Below, piece by piece: positions 44,518-57,645 of a DNA stretch of 64,000 bases. The stretch covers positions 37,939,318-38,003,317 of the forward strand of contig CM065379.1 of NCBI GenBank assembly GCA_033060915.1, in the 5' to 3' direction. The stretch's first letter is position 1, and every line of letters starts with the position of its first letter. The position numbers and the translations under genes were made by a program. The DNA comes from Euryodendron excelsum. Lineage: Eukaryota; Streptophyta; Magnoliopsida; Ericales; Pentaphylacaceae. The notes beneath the pieces were generated by a model. That model was not told the origin of the DNA and did not search any database. It saw only the letters and a program-made list of their open reading frames with translations.

Positions 44518-47286
44518 ACTACTCAAGAGAGGGTTCCATGGGGCCATTCCAACCACTAAACTTGAGAGAATAGAAACCATAGGATTTAAAGAGTTTGAAC
44601 ATCATTCTTAGGCAAGCATAAAGAGAAAAGGGAGCCATTCTAACAATTTAAGGCTCTTACGGCCAATATAAAGGCACTCAAGAGAGGGTTCCATGGGGCC
44701 ATTTTAGCCACTAAATTTGAGAGAATGGAAACCTTGAAAATTAGGGAGTTTGAAAGTAACTTTTGTGCAAGTTGAAATGCAATGATGCAAAAGTGTGAAT
44801 TAGGGGGTAAAGAGGAATTTTCTAAGGCATGACTCCTAAGGTCTCATCCTAGACTTCAAGGGGCTAATTCTTAGAACAATTTTGAAAGAAATGTAAAGCT
44901 TGGAAATGGCATAAAATTAAGAGCAATGTAAGCATTGTGGAGCATGATAATAAGCATAAAATGAGGCCAAGCACACAAGACATGATCAAAATAGAAATAT
45001 GCAAGGGGTCATAATTTACATACAAGGCTTCTAGGCTACACCACATAAACAAGGGGCTCCTAGGCCATACCATCTTAAAGTAGGCTAGTGAGAGGTCCCC
45101 CTACACGGTGGCTCTCACTTGCTTTCCTCTAGGCATGATCTAAGAGCCCTCTTAGCTCAAACATGCAAGAAAGGGGGGTTGAAGATGGGGATTAAAATAG
45201 AGAATAGCCTAAGAGGGAGAAGAGAAGAGTGGGGGAGAGCATAAATGTAAAAGGGATACCACCTTTTGCCTTCAACACATTTGTAGTCTTCAATGGATGT
45301 CTTGATTGGAGCTTGAGTGACTTCAAGAAGGCTTGAGAGGCTAGAGTGGAGTGTATAAGTGTGTATAAGGCCTTGTATATGGAGTGTATAGGCTTGGGAG
45401 GGGTAGAATCTAGCCTAAGTGTTGGAGGGCAAGAATATATGTAGAGATTCGAGTTTCTGGAGTGATTTCAGCAGAGTTTCATATCAATTTCGGACCTGGA
45501 ATATGCAAGGGGGGGAGGCCTCTATTTATAGGCAATCTGGAACAGGCCTTGCGCATGTACGACATGCGCAGGTACTATTCCATTGCCAGAATAACACGTG
45601 GCACCCTATGTACTAGTTAAATCTCGACTGTTGATCGAAAGTCGGTCGATCTGATCAAAATTTGAGCGCATGTAGCATACGCTCCATCACTGGGAAAGTT
45701 CGTCCAAACTTTGCCTCGATAATTGGGTTAATCGGGAAGGTTCCGGGGGAATTGGTCACACTCGGGATGTTCTCCTAGTGCTTCCGATAAACTTTCATGT
45801 TTTTGAAAAGTTTGAATTATGTTTGGAGGTGAGTGACATCGTCTTGGGAAGTGTGCCAAAAAGGACACTTTCGCGGAGCGTCTGTGATACGCTCCGTGGG
45901 TGTTTGAAAGTGGTTGTCTTCGTTTCGTGTGATCGAGGCTTTCGAGAAGCGATCTATTCGATCGGACCGTACCGATGGAAAGTAATCTGGAAACACTTTC
46001 TAGAATTTCCAAATTTACGCATTTCTCAAGTCGTTTAACGGTGCATTTTGATTAGGAAATTGGGGAAAAAGTCAACCTTGGCGGAGCGTCTACGGGATGC
46101 TCCAAGGGTTGCTAAAAGTCATGGTTTGCACACCGTACGATGGAGGGCTTCGGGGGGCGATCTATTCGATTGAACCGTATCGATGGAAAGATCTATGGAC
46201 AAGCTTTCGAGAATTTCCTGATTTACGCATTTCTCAAGTCGGTTAACGGTGCGTTATAACCAGGGAATCGGGAGAAAAGACAATTCAGGCGGAGCATCTG
46301 CAAGACGCTCCAGGGAAGTTTTATCGCGTCGTGCGAGCTTAGTGTTGTAGGGTGTTCCTTGGGTTAAACAAGGACGTGTGGTGAAACCCTTTGCTCGAAA
46401 CCCCAAGGCTGGTGTTGTTTTGGGGCCATTTTGGGCTTCTAGGGGCAAAACGGTCGTTTTGACCGGGGTTGACTGGAAATGGTCAGGAATGGTCTGGTAT
46501 ATTATGTTAAGCGTGCAGGGCTGTTCAAGGATGGTTTTGAGAGAGTCTTTTACCGTTCAACAGGGTTTGTGCCGTGCTGAGGCGTTCAGGGGCAAAATGG
46601 TCATTTTTTACCGGAATAGGGCCGGATTTGGACCAAATGTCGTGCGGGGGATGCCTGATGGTTTGACAACATTGTGGAAGGATGGACTTATCGTTTTGAG
46701 GGATTTTAAACTTTTCCCAAAACATGCCTGGAGGCCAAGGGGCGGGTTTGGTCATTTTTCACCGAGTCGGGCTAGCAGGCACCAGTATTGACCTAGGTGT
46801 TGGTTTCCGAGACCGCCCGGTCTCAGAAAGCTACCTGTGCAGTGTTGGTCTCCAAGAACGCCTGTTCTTAGAGAGCTACCTGTAGGGGTGGTGTTGGTTC
46901 CTGAGAACGCCTGGTCACAGAAAGCTACCTGGAAAGGTGGTGTTGGTCGTTCTGGGAGAGCTACCAAATGACGGACATTCTACATTGGCGGGCTAGTAGG
47001 CGCCAGAAGTGAACCGTCTGGAATTTTTGATGAGGTGTTGGTCCCCGAGATCGCCCAATCCTGAGCAGCTACCTGGATGGCGTTGGTTTCCGGGACCGCC
47101 TGGTCTAGAAAACTGCCTGCAATAATGGTGCTTAAGGCTTCAACGGATCCTTGTGGACCCGAGAAGCGACCAATTGGTTAGATTGAAGATTAAAAGGCTC
47201 ATCCTGAGCTTGCATGTATTGTGATGTTGGAAACTGAACCCGGTCGGGTCGGAGATCGCCGAGCGAACAAAAATGGGGTGCTTACA
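44518..47286 (-). repeat. Truncated long-family LTR, minus orientation
   Basis: Begins on the minus strand with TGTAAGCACCCC at 47286 and matches the first ~2.9 kb of the LTR 22946-27908 in inverse. It breaks off at 44518 against the tandem repeats, so the last ~2 kb of the LTR are missing and no PBS is found. Its TATA box is at 45523-45530. Confidence 0.85.
45523..45605 (-). promoter_or_regulatory. LTR promoter of truncated LTR
   Basis: TATAAATA on the minus strand (45530-45523); upstream TGCGCATGTCG-like facing repeats (GCGCATGTACGACATGCGC at 45551-45569) form a near-perfect palindrome. Confidence 0.65.
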
Positions 47287-47546
47287 ATATCCTATACTTC
47301 CAAATATCATTCAAACTTTTTGAAAACATGAAAGTTCACAAGAAACCCTATGGCAACATCGTAGGTGCAACCGATTCCCCCAAAACCTTCCCGGTTGACT
47401 TAATTATCAAGGCAGAGTTTAAACGAACACTCCCAGTGACGAAGCGTATGTTACATGAACCCAGATATTGATCAGATCGACCAAATTTCGATCAACCGTC
47501 AAGATTTAGCCAGTACAATGGGTGCCATGTGGCATTCTGCTATTGG

Positions 47547-47641
47547 AATAGTACTGGCACATGTACCACATGTGCCTGTGTAAATTTTACACAGGCGCAT
47601 GTCCTATATGTGCCAATGTCCAAAATCTTTACCTATAAATA
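47547..47641 (+). promoter_or_regulatory. LTR promoter
   Basis: TATAAATA at 47634-47641 with the upstream TGTAAATTTTACA palindrome and GGCGCATGTCC half-site, matching 24691-24767 with a few changes. Confidence 0.65.
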
Positions 47642-49046
47642 CCAGCCTCCCCCTTTGCATATTCTAACTCTGAAATTGGTGCGAAACTCTGCTGAAACTG
47701 CTCTAGAACGTCTAATTTTCATACACATTCCACTCATCCAAGACTTTGGCTAGATTCTACCTCTCTCAAGCCTATACACTTCACTTACATAGCTTTATAC
47801 ACCATTAAACACTCCCATCCAGCCCCTTAAGCCTTCTTGAAGTCATTCAAGTTCAAGCCAAGGCATCTATTGAAGACTACAAGTGTGTGGAAGGCAAAAG
47901 GGGGTATCTTTTTTACATTCTTGTCTTCCACCACTCTTCTCTTCTCCCCCCTAGTCTACTTAGGCTATTCTCTATTTTAACCTCCATCTTCACCCCCCCC
48001 CTTTCTTGCATGCTTAAACCAAGAGGGCTCTTAGTTCATGCCTTGAGGAAAGCTAGTGGGAGCCATCGTGTAGGGGGATCTCTCACTAGCCTACTTTAAG
48101 ATGGTATGGCCTAGGGGCCTCTTGTTTGTGTGGTGTAGCCTAAAGTCTTGTATGTATTTATGACCCCTTGCATTTTGCTATCTTGATCATATTTTGTGTG
48201 CTGGGCTTCATTTTCGTGTTTATAATCATGATCTACAATGTTTTCACTACTCTTATTTCCATGTCAATTTCAAGTTTAATGCCCCTCTCAAAATGGTTCC
48301 AAGAGTTGACTCATTGAAGTTTAGGATGAGACCATAGAAGTCATGCCTTAGAAAATCCCCCACTAACTCTAAACTCACAGTTTTTGCATCATTGCATTTC
48401 AACTTGCACAAAAGTGATTTTCAAACTCTCTAATTCCTAAGGTTTCTATTCTCTCAAGTTTAGTGGTTGGAATGGCTCCATGGAACCCTCTCTTGAGCAG
48501 TCTCTCTTTTACATTGGCCATAGGAGCCCTAAATTGTTAGAATGGTTCCCTTTTCTTTCATTTCTTGCACGCAAATGGTTTTCAAACTCCTTGATTTCTA
48601 AGATTTCTGTTCTCTCAAGATTAGTGGTTGGAATAGCCCAATGAAACCCTCTCTTGAGTGGTCTCCCTACACATTGGCCATGGGAACCCTAACTTGTTAG
48701 AATGATTTCTTTTAAAAATGGTTTTCAAAATCTTCTTCTCAAAAATGGCTTTCAAAAATTCTCTCTTCATCCTTGCATTAAAAATAGTATTTCAAAGGTT
48801 GTCATCTTCATGTTGATTCTTGAACTTCGTGCTCTTGTCAAGATAATGATTATAATGGTCATAAGAAAACTTTACTTAGAATGGTCTCCAAACATCAACC
48901 ATATAAACCATACTCTTGGCTAGAAACAAATTTTTATGGAATGATCTTCAAAAAGGTTGTCTACCAAAGTCCTTTGCATAACAAGATGTGTTTTCCAAAG
49001 CTCTTTTCAAAATGCATAAAATCACCTTTCCATACCATCCTCCAAT

Positions 49047-49256
49047 CCAACCCTAGGTTAACTTGACCCTAATTATCTAACCCTAGGTCAACTTGACCCT
49101 AGTTACCCAATCCTAGGTTAACTTAACAGTAGTTATCCAACCCTAGGTTAACTTGACCCTAGCTATCTAACTTTAGGTTAACTGGACCTTAGTTATCCAA
49201 TCCTAGGTTAACTTAACTCTAATTAATCAATCCTAGGTTAACTTGACCATAGCTAG
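49047..49256. repeat. 30-bp repeats, seven copies
   Basis: Same 30-bp unit as at 26171 (CCAACCCTAGGTTAACTTGA core); seven copies here against eleven there. Confidence 0.9.
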
Positions 49257-50739
49257 GAAACCCTAATTTTTTCCTTGAAATCATAACTTTTTATTTTGCC
49301 TCAAATCACAGGTTTTCAAAATTATTTTCCACATCAAATCATAGATTTTCAAATCTAAGATTTTCAAAACTCAACCTTTCCAATGTGTCAAATCAATCTT
49401 TCCAATTTAGAAAACCAAATCAAATCCTCCAATTTTGGAAACAAAATTAAATCATCTATTTTTGGAAATAAAGTCCAATCTTTAACTTTAGGAAATATGA
49501 ATCAAATCTTTTCTAATTTCAATCTTTCCTAATTTCAAACTTTTCTAAATCCCGATTTTCTAAATTTCAAATTATCAAATCTTTCCTAATTCTAATCTTT
49601 CCTAATTTCAATGTTTCTTAAATTCAAACTTTAAAACCTTTCTTAATTTCAAACTTTTAAGTCTTTCTAAATTTCAAATCTTTTTGAATTTAAAACTTTA
49701 CAATTTCAAATCTTTTTGAATTTAAAACTTTACAAATTCAAATCTTTCCAAAATCAACTCTTTCTTAAAATGGAAACTTTTCTAATTCAAAATTTTTCTA
49801 ATTTGGAACTTTCCTAGTTCGAAACCTTCCTAATTTGGAACCTTCCTAATTCAAAACTTTCCTAAAATTCAACTTTCTAAAATCAAACTTTCTTATTTCA
49901 AGTGCATGTTTCAACCCTAGGTTACCTAAGTCCTAAGATGTCTAAATCCTAGTTCAACCCTAAGCCTAAAGTTAGGAAGCTTCAAGTCTTTTCAAAAACT
50001 CTTCTAAAACTCTTTTCTAAACCAAGATGATTTTCAAACTCCAATTCAAGTAAAAATGATTTCAAAGTTTAACTCAATCTTTCCAAATCAATTCCAAGTT
50101 CGACTTCGAATCAAAGTCAATTTCAAATCAAAGTTTAATTTCTAATATTCCAATCAAGGTTCAAATTAAATCTTTTCAAATCAGACAGGACCTCAAAGTG
50201 TCTATTTTCAATCAAACCCTGAGTCTGAATTACGATTGACCTGATTCCCAACAAAAGGATACATAGGCAACCCTCTTAGGTGCGATCACAACCTTTTTCA
50301 AGTTTCTAATTTCCATGACCTCTTTCAAACTTCAAATCCTTTCTTCAAATCTATTTTCAAAATTAAATCCTTTTCTTGCACTTACATGTCATGCATCATA
50401 TCAAACCTTTTTCTAAACTTCTCAAAGTGGATAGTATTGGACATTAAACAACTGAAGATTCTAAATGAATGAACCTAGGGTGAAAAGACACGTAGGTACC
50501 GCAAAGGCGGGATAGGGTGATAGCCTAGTGCATTTTCCCTATACGTAACCAACCTCTGAACCTAGAATCACTATTTCAAAAGACCAAAACTGAAGTCATT
50601 TTCATAAAGGGCTTAAACATTTTTCAAAGATTGCCAAACAACCTGTTCTCCAAAAACCCTCTCTTAAGGAAGTTTTTTAAAACCATTTCAAAAACTCTAA
50701 GTTTAATCTTCGAATTTCACTTATTTTTAGGTAACCTAA

Positions 50740-53700
50740 TATCACAACCCGATTTTTCACACTCGAGAAAATACACTCAAGTGGAAAAAATACAGTACTC
50801 TTTCGTTAGAACCCATTCTCCCAAAAGAATGAGTGTGACTAGGTTTGAACTTGAAATTGATTTTGAATAAGAGCTTTTGGAAAAGATTTGGAGTCACCAT
50901 CTAACTTGATTAAGATGAGTTAGGTCACCTAAAACTAAGCGCAATCCGAAGACTACACTTAGGGTGTTGAAAAAGATTTTGAAACTTCCTCAAGAGAGGA
51001 TTTTTAAGAAAATATGTTGTTTGGCAACCTTTGGAAATATTTATGCCATTTTTGAAAAATAACTCTATTTGGTCTATGAAATCAATGATTCTAGGTTCAG
51101 AGGTTGGTTACGTGTAGGGAAGACGCACTAAGTCATCACCCTACCCCGCCCTTGCGGTACCTACATGTCTATTTACCCTATGATTACTCATTCGGAATCT
51201 TTAATTAATCAATGTCCAATACTATCCACTTTATAAAAGAACTTTTAGAAAGATATTTGACATGATGCATGATATGCAAATGAGGGAATAAGACTTGATT
51301 TTGAAAATAGATTTTGAAAAGACTTGATTTGATTTTGAAAATAGATTTGAAAAGACTTAATTTGATTTTGAAAATAGATTTGAAAAGATAGACTTGACTT
51401 TTGAAAGAAGGTTTTTAGAGATTGGAATTGGAGATGTGAAATAAATTTTGGAATTAGAAACTTGATATAGATCATGGAATTGGAAGTTTAAACAAAGGTT
51501 ATGGGATTGAAAACTTGAAAAAGATTGTGACCGCACCCATGAGGGTTACCTATGTATCCCTTTTTGAGAATCAGGTCAGTCGTAGTTTGAACAAGAGTCC
51601 GATTGAAAATAGGCACTTTGAGGTTTTGAAAAGTTTAATTTGAAATTATTTGATTTGAAAAGAGTTTGATTTGAACTTCGAACAAAAGATTAAAAATTGA
51701 ACTTAGAATTGACTTTGATTTGAAATAGAACTTGAGGATTTTGAAATTGAATTTGATTTGAAAAGATTGAATTTGGAAGAAAAACTTAGATTAGATTTAG
51801 AAATATTGAAAGTTGAAAACATCTTTGATTTAGATTTGAGTTGAAAACCATCTTGGTTTGGAGAGGAATTTCAAAAACGAGTTGAAGCATCCTAACTTGG
51901 AATTAGGGTTGAACTAGGGTTTAGGTATCCTAAGGTTAGAACATAAGTTGAATTAGGAAGGTGTGATTTAGATTTAAAAAGTTCGTTTTTAGAAAGTTAG
52001 ATTTAGGAAATGTTCGAATTAGGAAAGTTAGATTAAAGATTTGGAAAGAGATTTGATTTGATTTAGAAAACACTTGACTATTTGATTTGAAAGAGTTTAG
52101 AAAACTTAAAGTTTAAGAAAGATTGGATTTGAAAATCTTCAAATTAGGAAGGTTTCAAAATAGGAAAGATCCGTTTTAGGAAAGTTTCATTTTAGGAAAG
52201 TCTTGGATTTGGAAAGTTTGAGCTTAGGAAAGTTTTGAATTTAGAAAATTTGAAATATAGAAAGATTGGAATTATGAAATCTTTAAATTAAGAAAGATTT
52301 TATTCTTGTTTCCTAAAATTGAAGATTAGATTTTATTTCCAAAAGAGATGATTTGATTTAGTTTCTAAAATTGGAGGATTTGATCTAGTTTCCTAATTTG
52401 AAAGATTGGATTTGGTTTGGAGTTGGAAAGGTTGAATTTTGAAAATTTAGGATTTGAAAACCTATGATTTTGCTTAAAAAAGAGATTTTGAAAACCTAAA
52501 ATTTGATGTAAAAAATAGTTTTTTGGAAACTTATGATTTGAGGCAAAAGTGGAAGTCAATGTTTTTAGGAAAGAAAATTAGGGTTTCCTAATCATGGGAT
52601 TTAAAGCTTCACTTCGACTTCAAGAAAAAGAGTTTTTGGAAAGTACAACTTTTGAATAAGGTTTCTGAGAAAGAGATTTGAAGAGAGTTTTTACAAAGTG
52701 AATTTTTGATGAGAACTTTTGAAAAGGAGTTTGAAAAGAGCTTTTTGGAAAATAGATTTTTGAAGAGAGTTTTTAGGAAAGAATTTTTAGAAAGTGAATT
52801 TTTGGAGAGAGCTTTTAGAAAGTATTTTGAAAAGCAATTTCAAAAGGGGTCTGAATATGGGTTTTTTAAGAACCATTTAAATGTCTCACTTTTCTAAAAC
52901 TATTTTGACTATGAAGAGATTAGAACCATTCTAAGTTGGTGGTTTTAAAAACAATATGAATTTGAAATATAGACCAATTTGATCACATCAAATATCACTC
53001 CTTCTTAAAACAACCCTAACCATGGAATGGCTAGAATCACTTAAGATTGTGGTTTTGATGAAAAACAAAGTTAGGGTTTACACCCAAAATATGGACCTCG
53101 ATAGTCACAATGAATATAACATTAGTTTTGAAAGATGGTTTTGATGCAAGTTTTGAAAACAACTTTTGAATACACTTTTGAAGATATATATCAACATGAT
53201 ATGCACAATGCAAGTAGGGAACATATAAGGTTGGCTTCACCATATAATCAAGGGGGCCAAATCCACATAGTCTAAGGTTGAATTAGAAGAGGCCCCCAAC
53301 ACGGTGACTTTCAATCATTCTTCCGACTCATGAATTGGGAAAACCCTTGTTTCAAGCATGCAAGAAAGGGGAAAAAAAGATAGGAGATTAAAATAGAAGA
53401 AAACCCGAGTAAATTAGGAGAGAAGAGAGAGGCGGGTATTACATAAATGTAAAGAGAAAACCAATCTCTTATCTTCTTTACTTTGTTTGCTTTGTTTTGC
53501 TTTGCTTTCCTTGGACTTTAGAAGCTTCGAACTTGCAGCACTTCAGTCTTCAATGGATGTTAGAGGCTTGTATATGAGTGTATGAGGTGTATATAGGCTA
53601 GGATTAAGTGTATGGAGGTTAGGATTTGAAGAGGCCTAAGAAAACTAGGGTTTGGAGAGAGTTCAAGGTCAGTATGTAGAGAGACAGAGTTTCTGGACTT

Positions 53701-55335
53701 AAATTGCCGACCCTTTTCACGCAGGGGGAGACTCAGTATTTATAGACAGGAGATTGACCTAGCACCTGTTGTAGTGGCGCTAGGCAAAATTTTCTTCTAG
53801 CGCCACTCCAATTTTTGTCTTGGCACCCCTGCTAGTTGCGCCACCCACTTAGGAAATGTTTTAAGTCAACAAGAAATGTATCTTTCAACCCATGATATGC
53901 AAGGCAAAAGATCTGGGCACCTGTATTAGTGACTACCATGCAATTTCTGGCTTGGCTTCACTAGGATTGACTCCGGAAGGCCTAGGAATGTTTCAGAAGG
54001 CCGGGAATGGTCCGGAAGGCCAGAAATGGGTAAAAACCCTTGAAATATGTCTTGAGAGTAACGGACTTGAAAAATCATGTCGGAATGGTCAACCGAGCTA
54101 TTGAGGGCAAAACGGTTAACTAGACTGGAAAACCACCGAAATGGACTTGGAATGACTCATGAGAGGACATAAAGGTTGGAAACACTATCTAGAGTATTCC
54201 AAGGGAGTACCGGTTTGATACCCAGATCTGGTATAGTTGGAAAAAGGCGACCGGCCCACTAGGGGCAAAACGGTCATTTTGTACCAGGTTTGTCGGAATA
54301 GACTCGGAATGATCTGAAAAGGTATTGGAAGGTCAGGAATACTATTAAAAGCATTCTTAGGAGGTTATCGATTTTATACCCAAAGCTGGTGTGGTTCCTG
54401 AAGGCGCTCGAATGCCTAGGGGCAAAATGTTTATTTTGACCAAATGGTCTCAAAATTGATCCGGAACCGACTGGAAGGCACTTAAGCATGTCGGATCATT
54501 TTTGGGATGATCTTGGAAAGGTGGACTTACCACTCTGAGGACTTAGGTATTTTCTCGAGAAGCATGTCGAAAAGGCCCAAGGGGCAATTTGATCATTGTT
54601 TACCAGAATGGGCTAGCGGGTACTAGTGTTGACCTGGGTTTTGAGTGTTTTCGCCACTCTGACAGTTTATGACGAGTTAGTTTCCAAAGATATCTCGTCC
54701 TTTGGTAAACGTATCACGACCAAGAGACGAGTTCAATCCCGTGACAAAGAAGTTAGCAATTCCCAATGTTGATATGTTTGCGAGTGTTTCCGCCACTCTG
54801 ACGATGTGCATTCATTTCGAGATTACCTGATCTTGGGAAACTACTAGGTGGACTTATCGTCTGATGAATCAACTTTCTCGAAAGACGTGCCAAATAACGG
54901 ACATTCTTTATTCGCGGGCTAGCAAGCGCCAAATATGAACTGCTCCACCATCTTGGGGACTTGCGCTCTATCCCGGTCGACGGGTTTGAAGGGACTTACC
55001 ATACCGAACTGGATGGTCTTACCGCATGAGGGATTAACTTTCTTGAAAGGCGTGCTGGATTTGATTTGAATTGGACTTGGATTTGAAATTGAATTCGAGA
55101 TTGAAATGGGGACTTACCGTCTCTAGGAAGACATGCCAACTGGAATTGGACCAAGCAATGCCCCAAGGGCATTTTGATCATTTTGCCTCTATTGGGCCCG
55201 ACGAGCCTGCGAAGCGATTAATTAATTAGATTGAGTTTGGAAAATTAATTTTGGACTTGAATATGTATGTGTTGGTTTGAATATGATTCCGGACGGACCA
55301 GAGATTGCCGAGCGAGCGAAAATGGGGTGCTTATA
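50740..55335 (-). repeat. 3' LTR of the deleted element
   Basis: 4,596 bp. On the minus strand from TATAAGCACCCC (55335) to GGTTGTGATA (50740); both ends are decayed forms of TGTAAGC and ...CA. It aligns along its length with 59341-64000 and with the solo LTR 36839-41455. Confidence 0.88.
53737..53850 (-). promoter_or_regulatory. LTR promoter with GCGCCAC repeats
   Basis: TATAAATA on the minus strand at 53744-53737; TAGTGGCGCTAGG, TAGCGCCACT and further copies lie at 53765-53850. Confidence 0.65.
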
Positions 55336-57351
55336 GCTGTCCTTCTTTTTCTATCTTTGCTTGACGAAGGCAGAAAATGATAAAGTAAGAGTCACATGTT
55401 GATCGTAAGGCGATCGGAGGGACGGACCTTGAAAATATTCAAAGATTGGATCTTTAAAAATGGATATCCGACCCAAGGAGGCGTTTAAAATCGAGTTTTG
55501 GTGGGAAAAAGGCAAAGCTGCCTAGAACTTAACACTAGCGCCACTAGTAATGGCGCTTATCTTGGAATAAACTTGGCACAGTGGCGCCAAGTGCTGGAAT
55601 AAAACCAGCAAACTTTAGATTCAAATATTGCGGTTTTGGGAAGTTTGAGAGGGAAATCATAAGGGATTTCGAGTGTTAGCCGTGCGCATTTGGAGGAGTT
55701 ACTTTCGGGAGCTTCGAAGGAATATCGAGAGTGGTCACCGTTGCCAGAATAGTCGCCGGAGAAGGAGTTTTCGCCGAAGAACTTCAAGAGGTAAATTTTT
55801 TGTTTCGTGTTGATTTTGATGCATAGAACTCCGTTTGAGCCGTGTAAATAGTCAAAATTGATGCGTTGACATCTTTTGAAAGCTTTGGTGGATTTATTTT
55901 TGCGTTTTGGTGCTTGTTTGATTGAATTTGAGTAGTTTTGTGTGTTTTGTGTGAAGAGGATTTCTGTAGGAATTGAGGATTTACTCCTACAACTTTGGGT
56001 AGTGAGATTTTCGGCTAGATTTTCATACTATGTGCCTTAAAAAAATGTATTTAACAGCCGTATGCAATTTCATGATTTTTTAAAAACTTTGTGAATTTTT
56101 TATTTTTCAAAAAATAGAAAAAAAAGGTTAAAAATAAGGAAAATTAGAAAATAATAGAAACATCTAACTTTTAATCTCAGAAAAATATGAGAATATTTTA
56201 AAAAATATTTGAAGTGGTTATGAAAAACTTTTGCAATGATCTTAAAACTCTTTGAATTTTTTGAAAATTAGAACGTGTCTTTGAAGTTTTAAAAATCTTG
56301 AAAATGTGCACAGATTCTTTTGTGTGTGTTGGTATTATGTTATTGTGATATTGTAAGGTGCATTGTTTGTGTTTTGTCATAGTGTCGTAAGCATTGTATG
56401 GACCATTTTTAAACGAAACTCTGCCAAAATTTTTTGAAATTTCAGGAAAGAGTTAGAGGATTCTTTTTTGAGATAAAATCTTTTCGAAGAAGAAAAGATA
56501 TAAAGCCTTTAAGGGAGGGGCCTTTTTTAGCAGAAAATGCCCTAAGAAACTCGGGGGCCCTACAACTATTGGGAGAAAAACTTAAGAGGAAAATTTTAAG
56601 AGTGGAATTTTGAATGAAAACTTTTGGAGTAAACACTTCAAAAAATTTTGAAAATGGATTCTGAATTTAGAAACCTTAGAATTTGATGAAAACTTTTGAA
56701 GGATTGAAAACTTGAAAATTTTTTAAGGATTGATTTTTGAGCAGGAGGTTTTTGAAGGAAAAGAATTTTGAGAAAGTCTTGACACTTGATTGGAATAGAA
56801 TCTTTTTGACGAACGAACTTGAGATAGACCTTAATTGAAAATTTTTAAATTTTGATTTTGAAATAAACCTTTGACTTTGGATTAGAAACCATTTTGAAAT
56901 TTGGACAAAACGTGTAGAAAATTCGTTTTAACTTGAAAATTGAATTTTTTTTAAAGAGAAAATGTATAAAAAATTCATTTGACTCGAAACTTAGATTTTT
57001 GACAGACCAAAATATGTAGAAAATTCATTTTGACTTGAAAATTTGGACAAAACGTGTAGAAAATTCGTTTTGACTTGAAAATTCATTATGAGTTAAGTAA
57101 CAAGCCTAATATTGAAATATGGGTCGGGGCCTTTCTATGTTGTTCCATTATGTTGTAATCAATCTTTCCCAAAGTTTTGGTAAATTCTTATATCTCTTGA
57201 TCTGGTGGTTGGTTGGAGCTTTCCTTTTTTTTTTTTTTATCTTTTCCCTTCCTCTTTTTTTCCACTTCAACAAAGGTGTAGAGTCACTTGACTGGGTCAT
57301 TTCTCCTATTTTTTCTATAGGCCCCCCACTGTTTTTATCTGGGGGGTAATT
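55336..57351 (+). other. 3' internal region with possible antisense leader exon
   Basis: No clear protein. From about 55480 to 55792 the plus strand is higher in G+C, reads like an untranslated leader and ends in a donor-like AAGAGGTAAAT (about 55787-55797), followed by AT-rich sequence. The position next to the 3' LTR and the antisense direction match the leaders of the other antisense genes. GCGCCACTAG motifs also occur at about 55545-55590. The expected ORF itself is missing. A 57119-57349 frame is Phe-rich and not recognised. Confidence 0.4.
56880..57090. repeat. Tandem repeat of about 60 bp
   Basis: Four diverged copies of ACAAAACGTGTAGAAAATTC followed by TTTTGACTTGAAAATT. It lies after the presumed leader exon, as the 43441-44517 repeats lie upstream of the other antisense gene. 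Confidence 0.75.
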
Positions 57352-57645
57352 TCATGGGATATTATGAAGACTAGATATTGGCAATTGGGTTATAATGGGA
57401 AGAGTTACCTTCGGGTTTACGGGCAAAGGGACTACCATAGGCGAAGGGTCGATAAAGACAGGCAAGGTGGTGGGCACAGTTAGTTTATTTGGAAAGACCG
57501 AGGGTAACATGGGTCGCATGGCTTCTTGAGTGCTGGCCTGAGGTTCAGGCCTAACCATGGCAACCATGGGTTCAAGTTTAGGCAAAGGAGTGAGGATGAG
57601 GCAATTGTAAAGAGGATTAAGTAAGGTTTCAATGGTTAGGTTCAT
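57352..57645 (-). pseudogene. gag: gag trace of the deleted element
   Basis: Open minus-strand frame of 97 residues, proline-rich (LPKLEPMVAMVRPEPQAS, QEAMRPMLPSVFPNK). It is similar in sequence and location to the gag piece at 29921-30151 (PMVVMARFIPHTDPRQAMRP). No capsid core or zinc knuckle follows. It probably encodes nothing functional now. Confidence 0.6.

Larger units (their letters stand above)
47287..50739 (+). repeat. Long-family LTR piece, plus orientation
   Basis: Starts inside the LTR (equivalent to 24413, shared block ATATCC...ACTTCC) and ends about 170 bp before the LTR's 3' end (equivalent to about 27735), where another LTR begins. To about 49260 it closely follows the 22946-27908 LTR, including seven 30-bp repeats. 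After that, the middle part instead resembles the inverse of 51000-52600. It could be the remaining 3' LTR of the plus-strand Ogre-like element. Confidence 0.75.

Noticed and set aside
43632..44559. Phe/Ser-rich plus-strand proteins
   Set aside because: They come from the tandem repeat, with period equal to the repeat unit, and run into the LTR.
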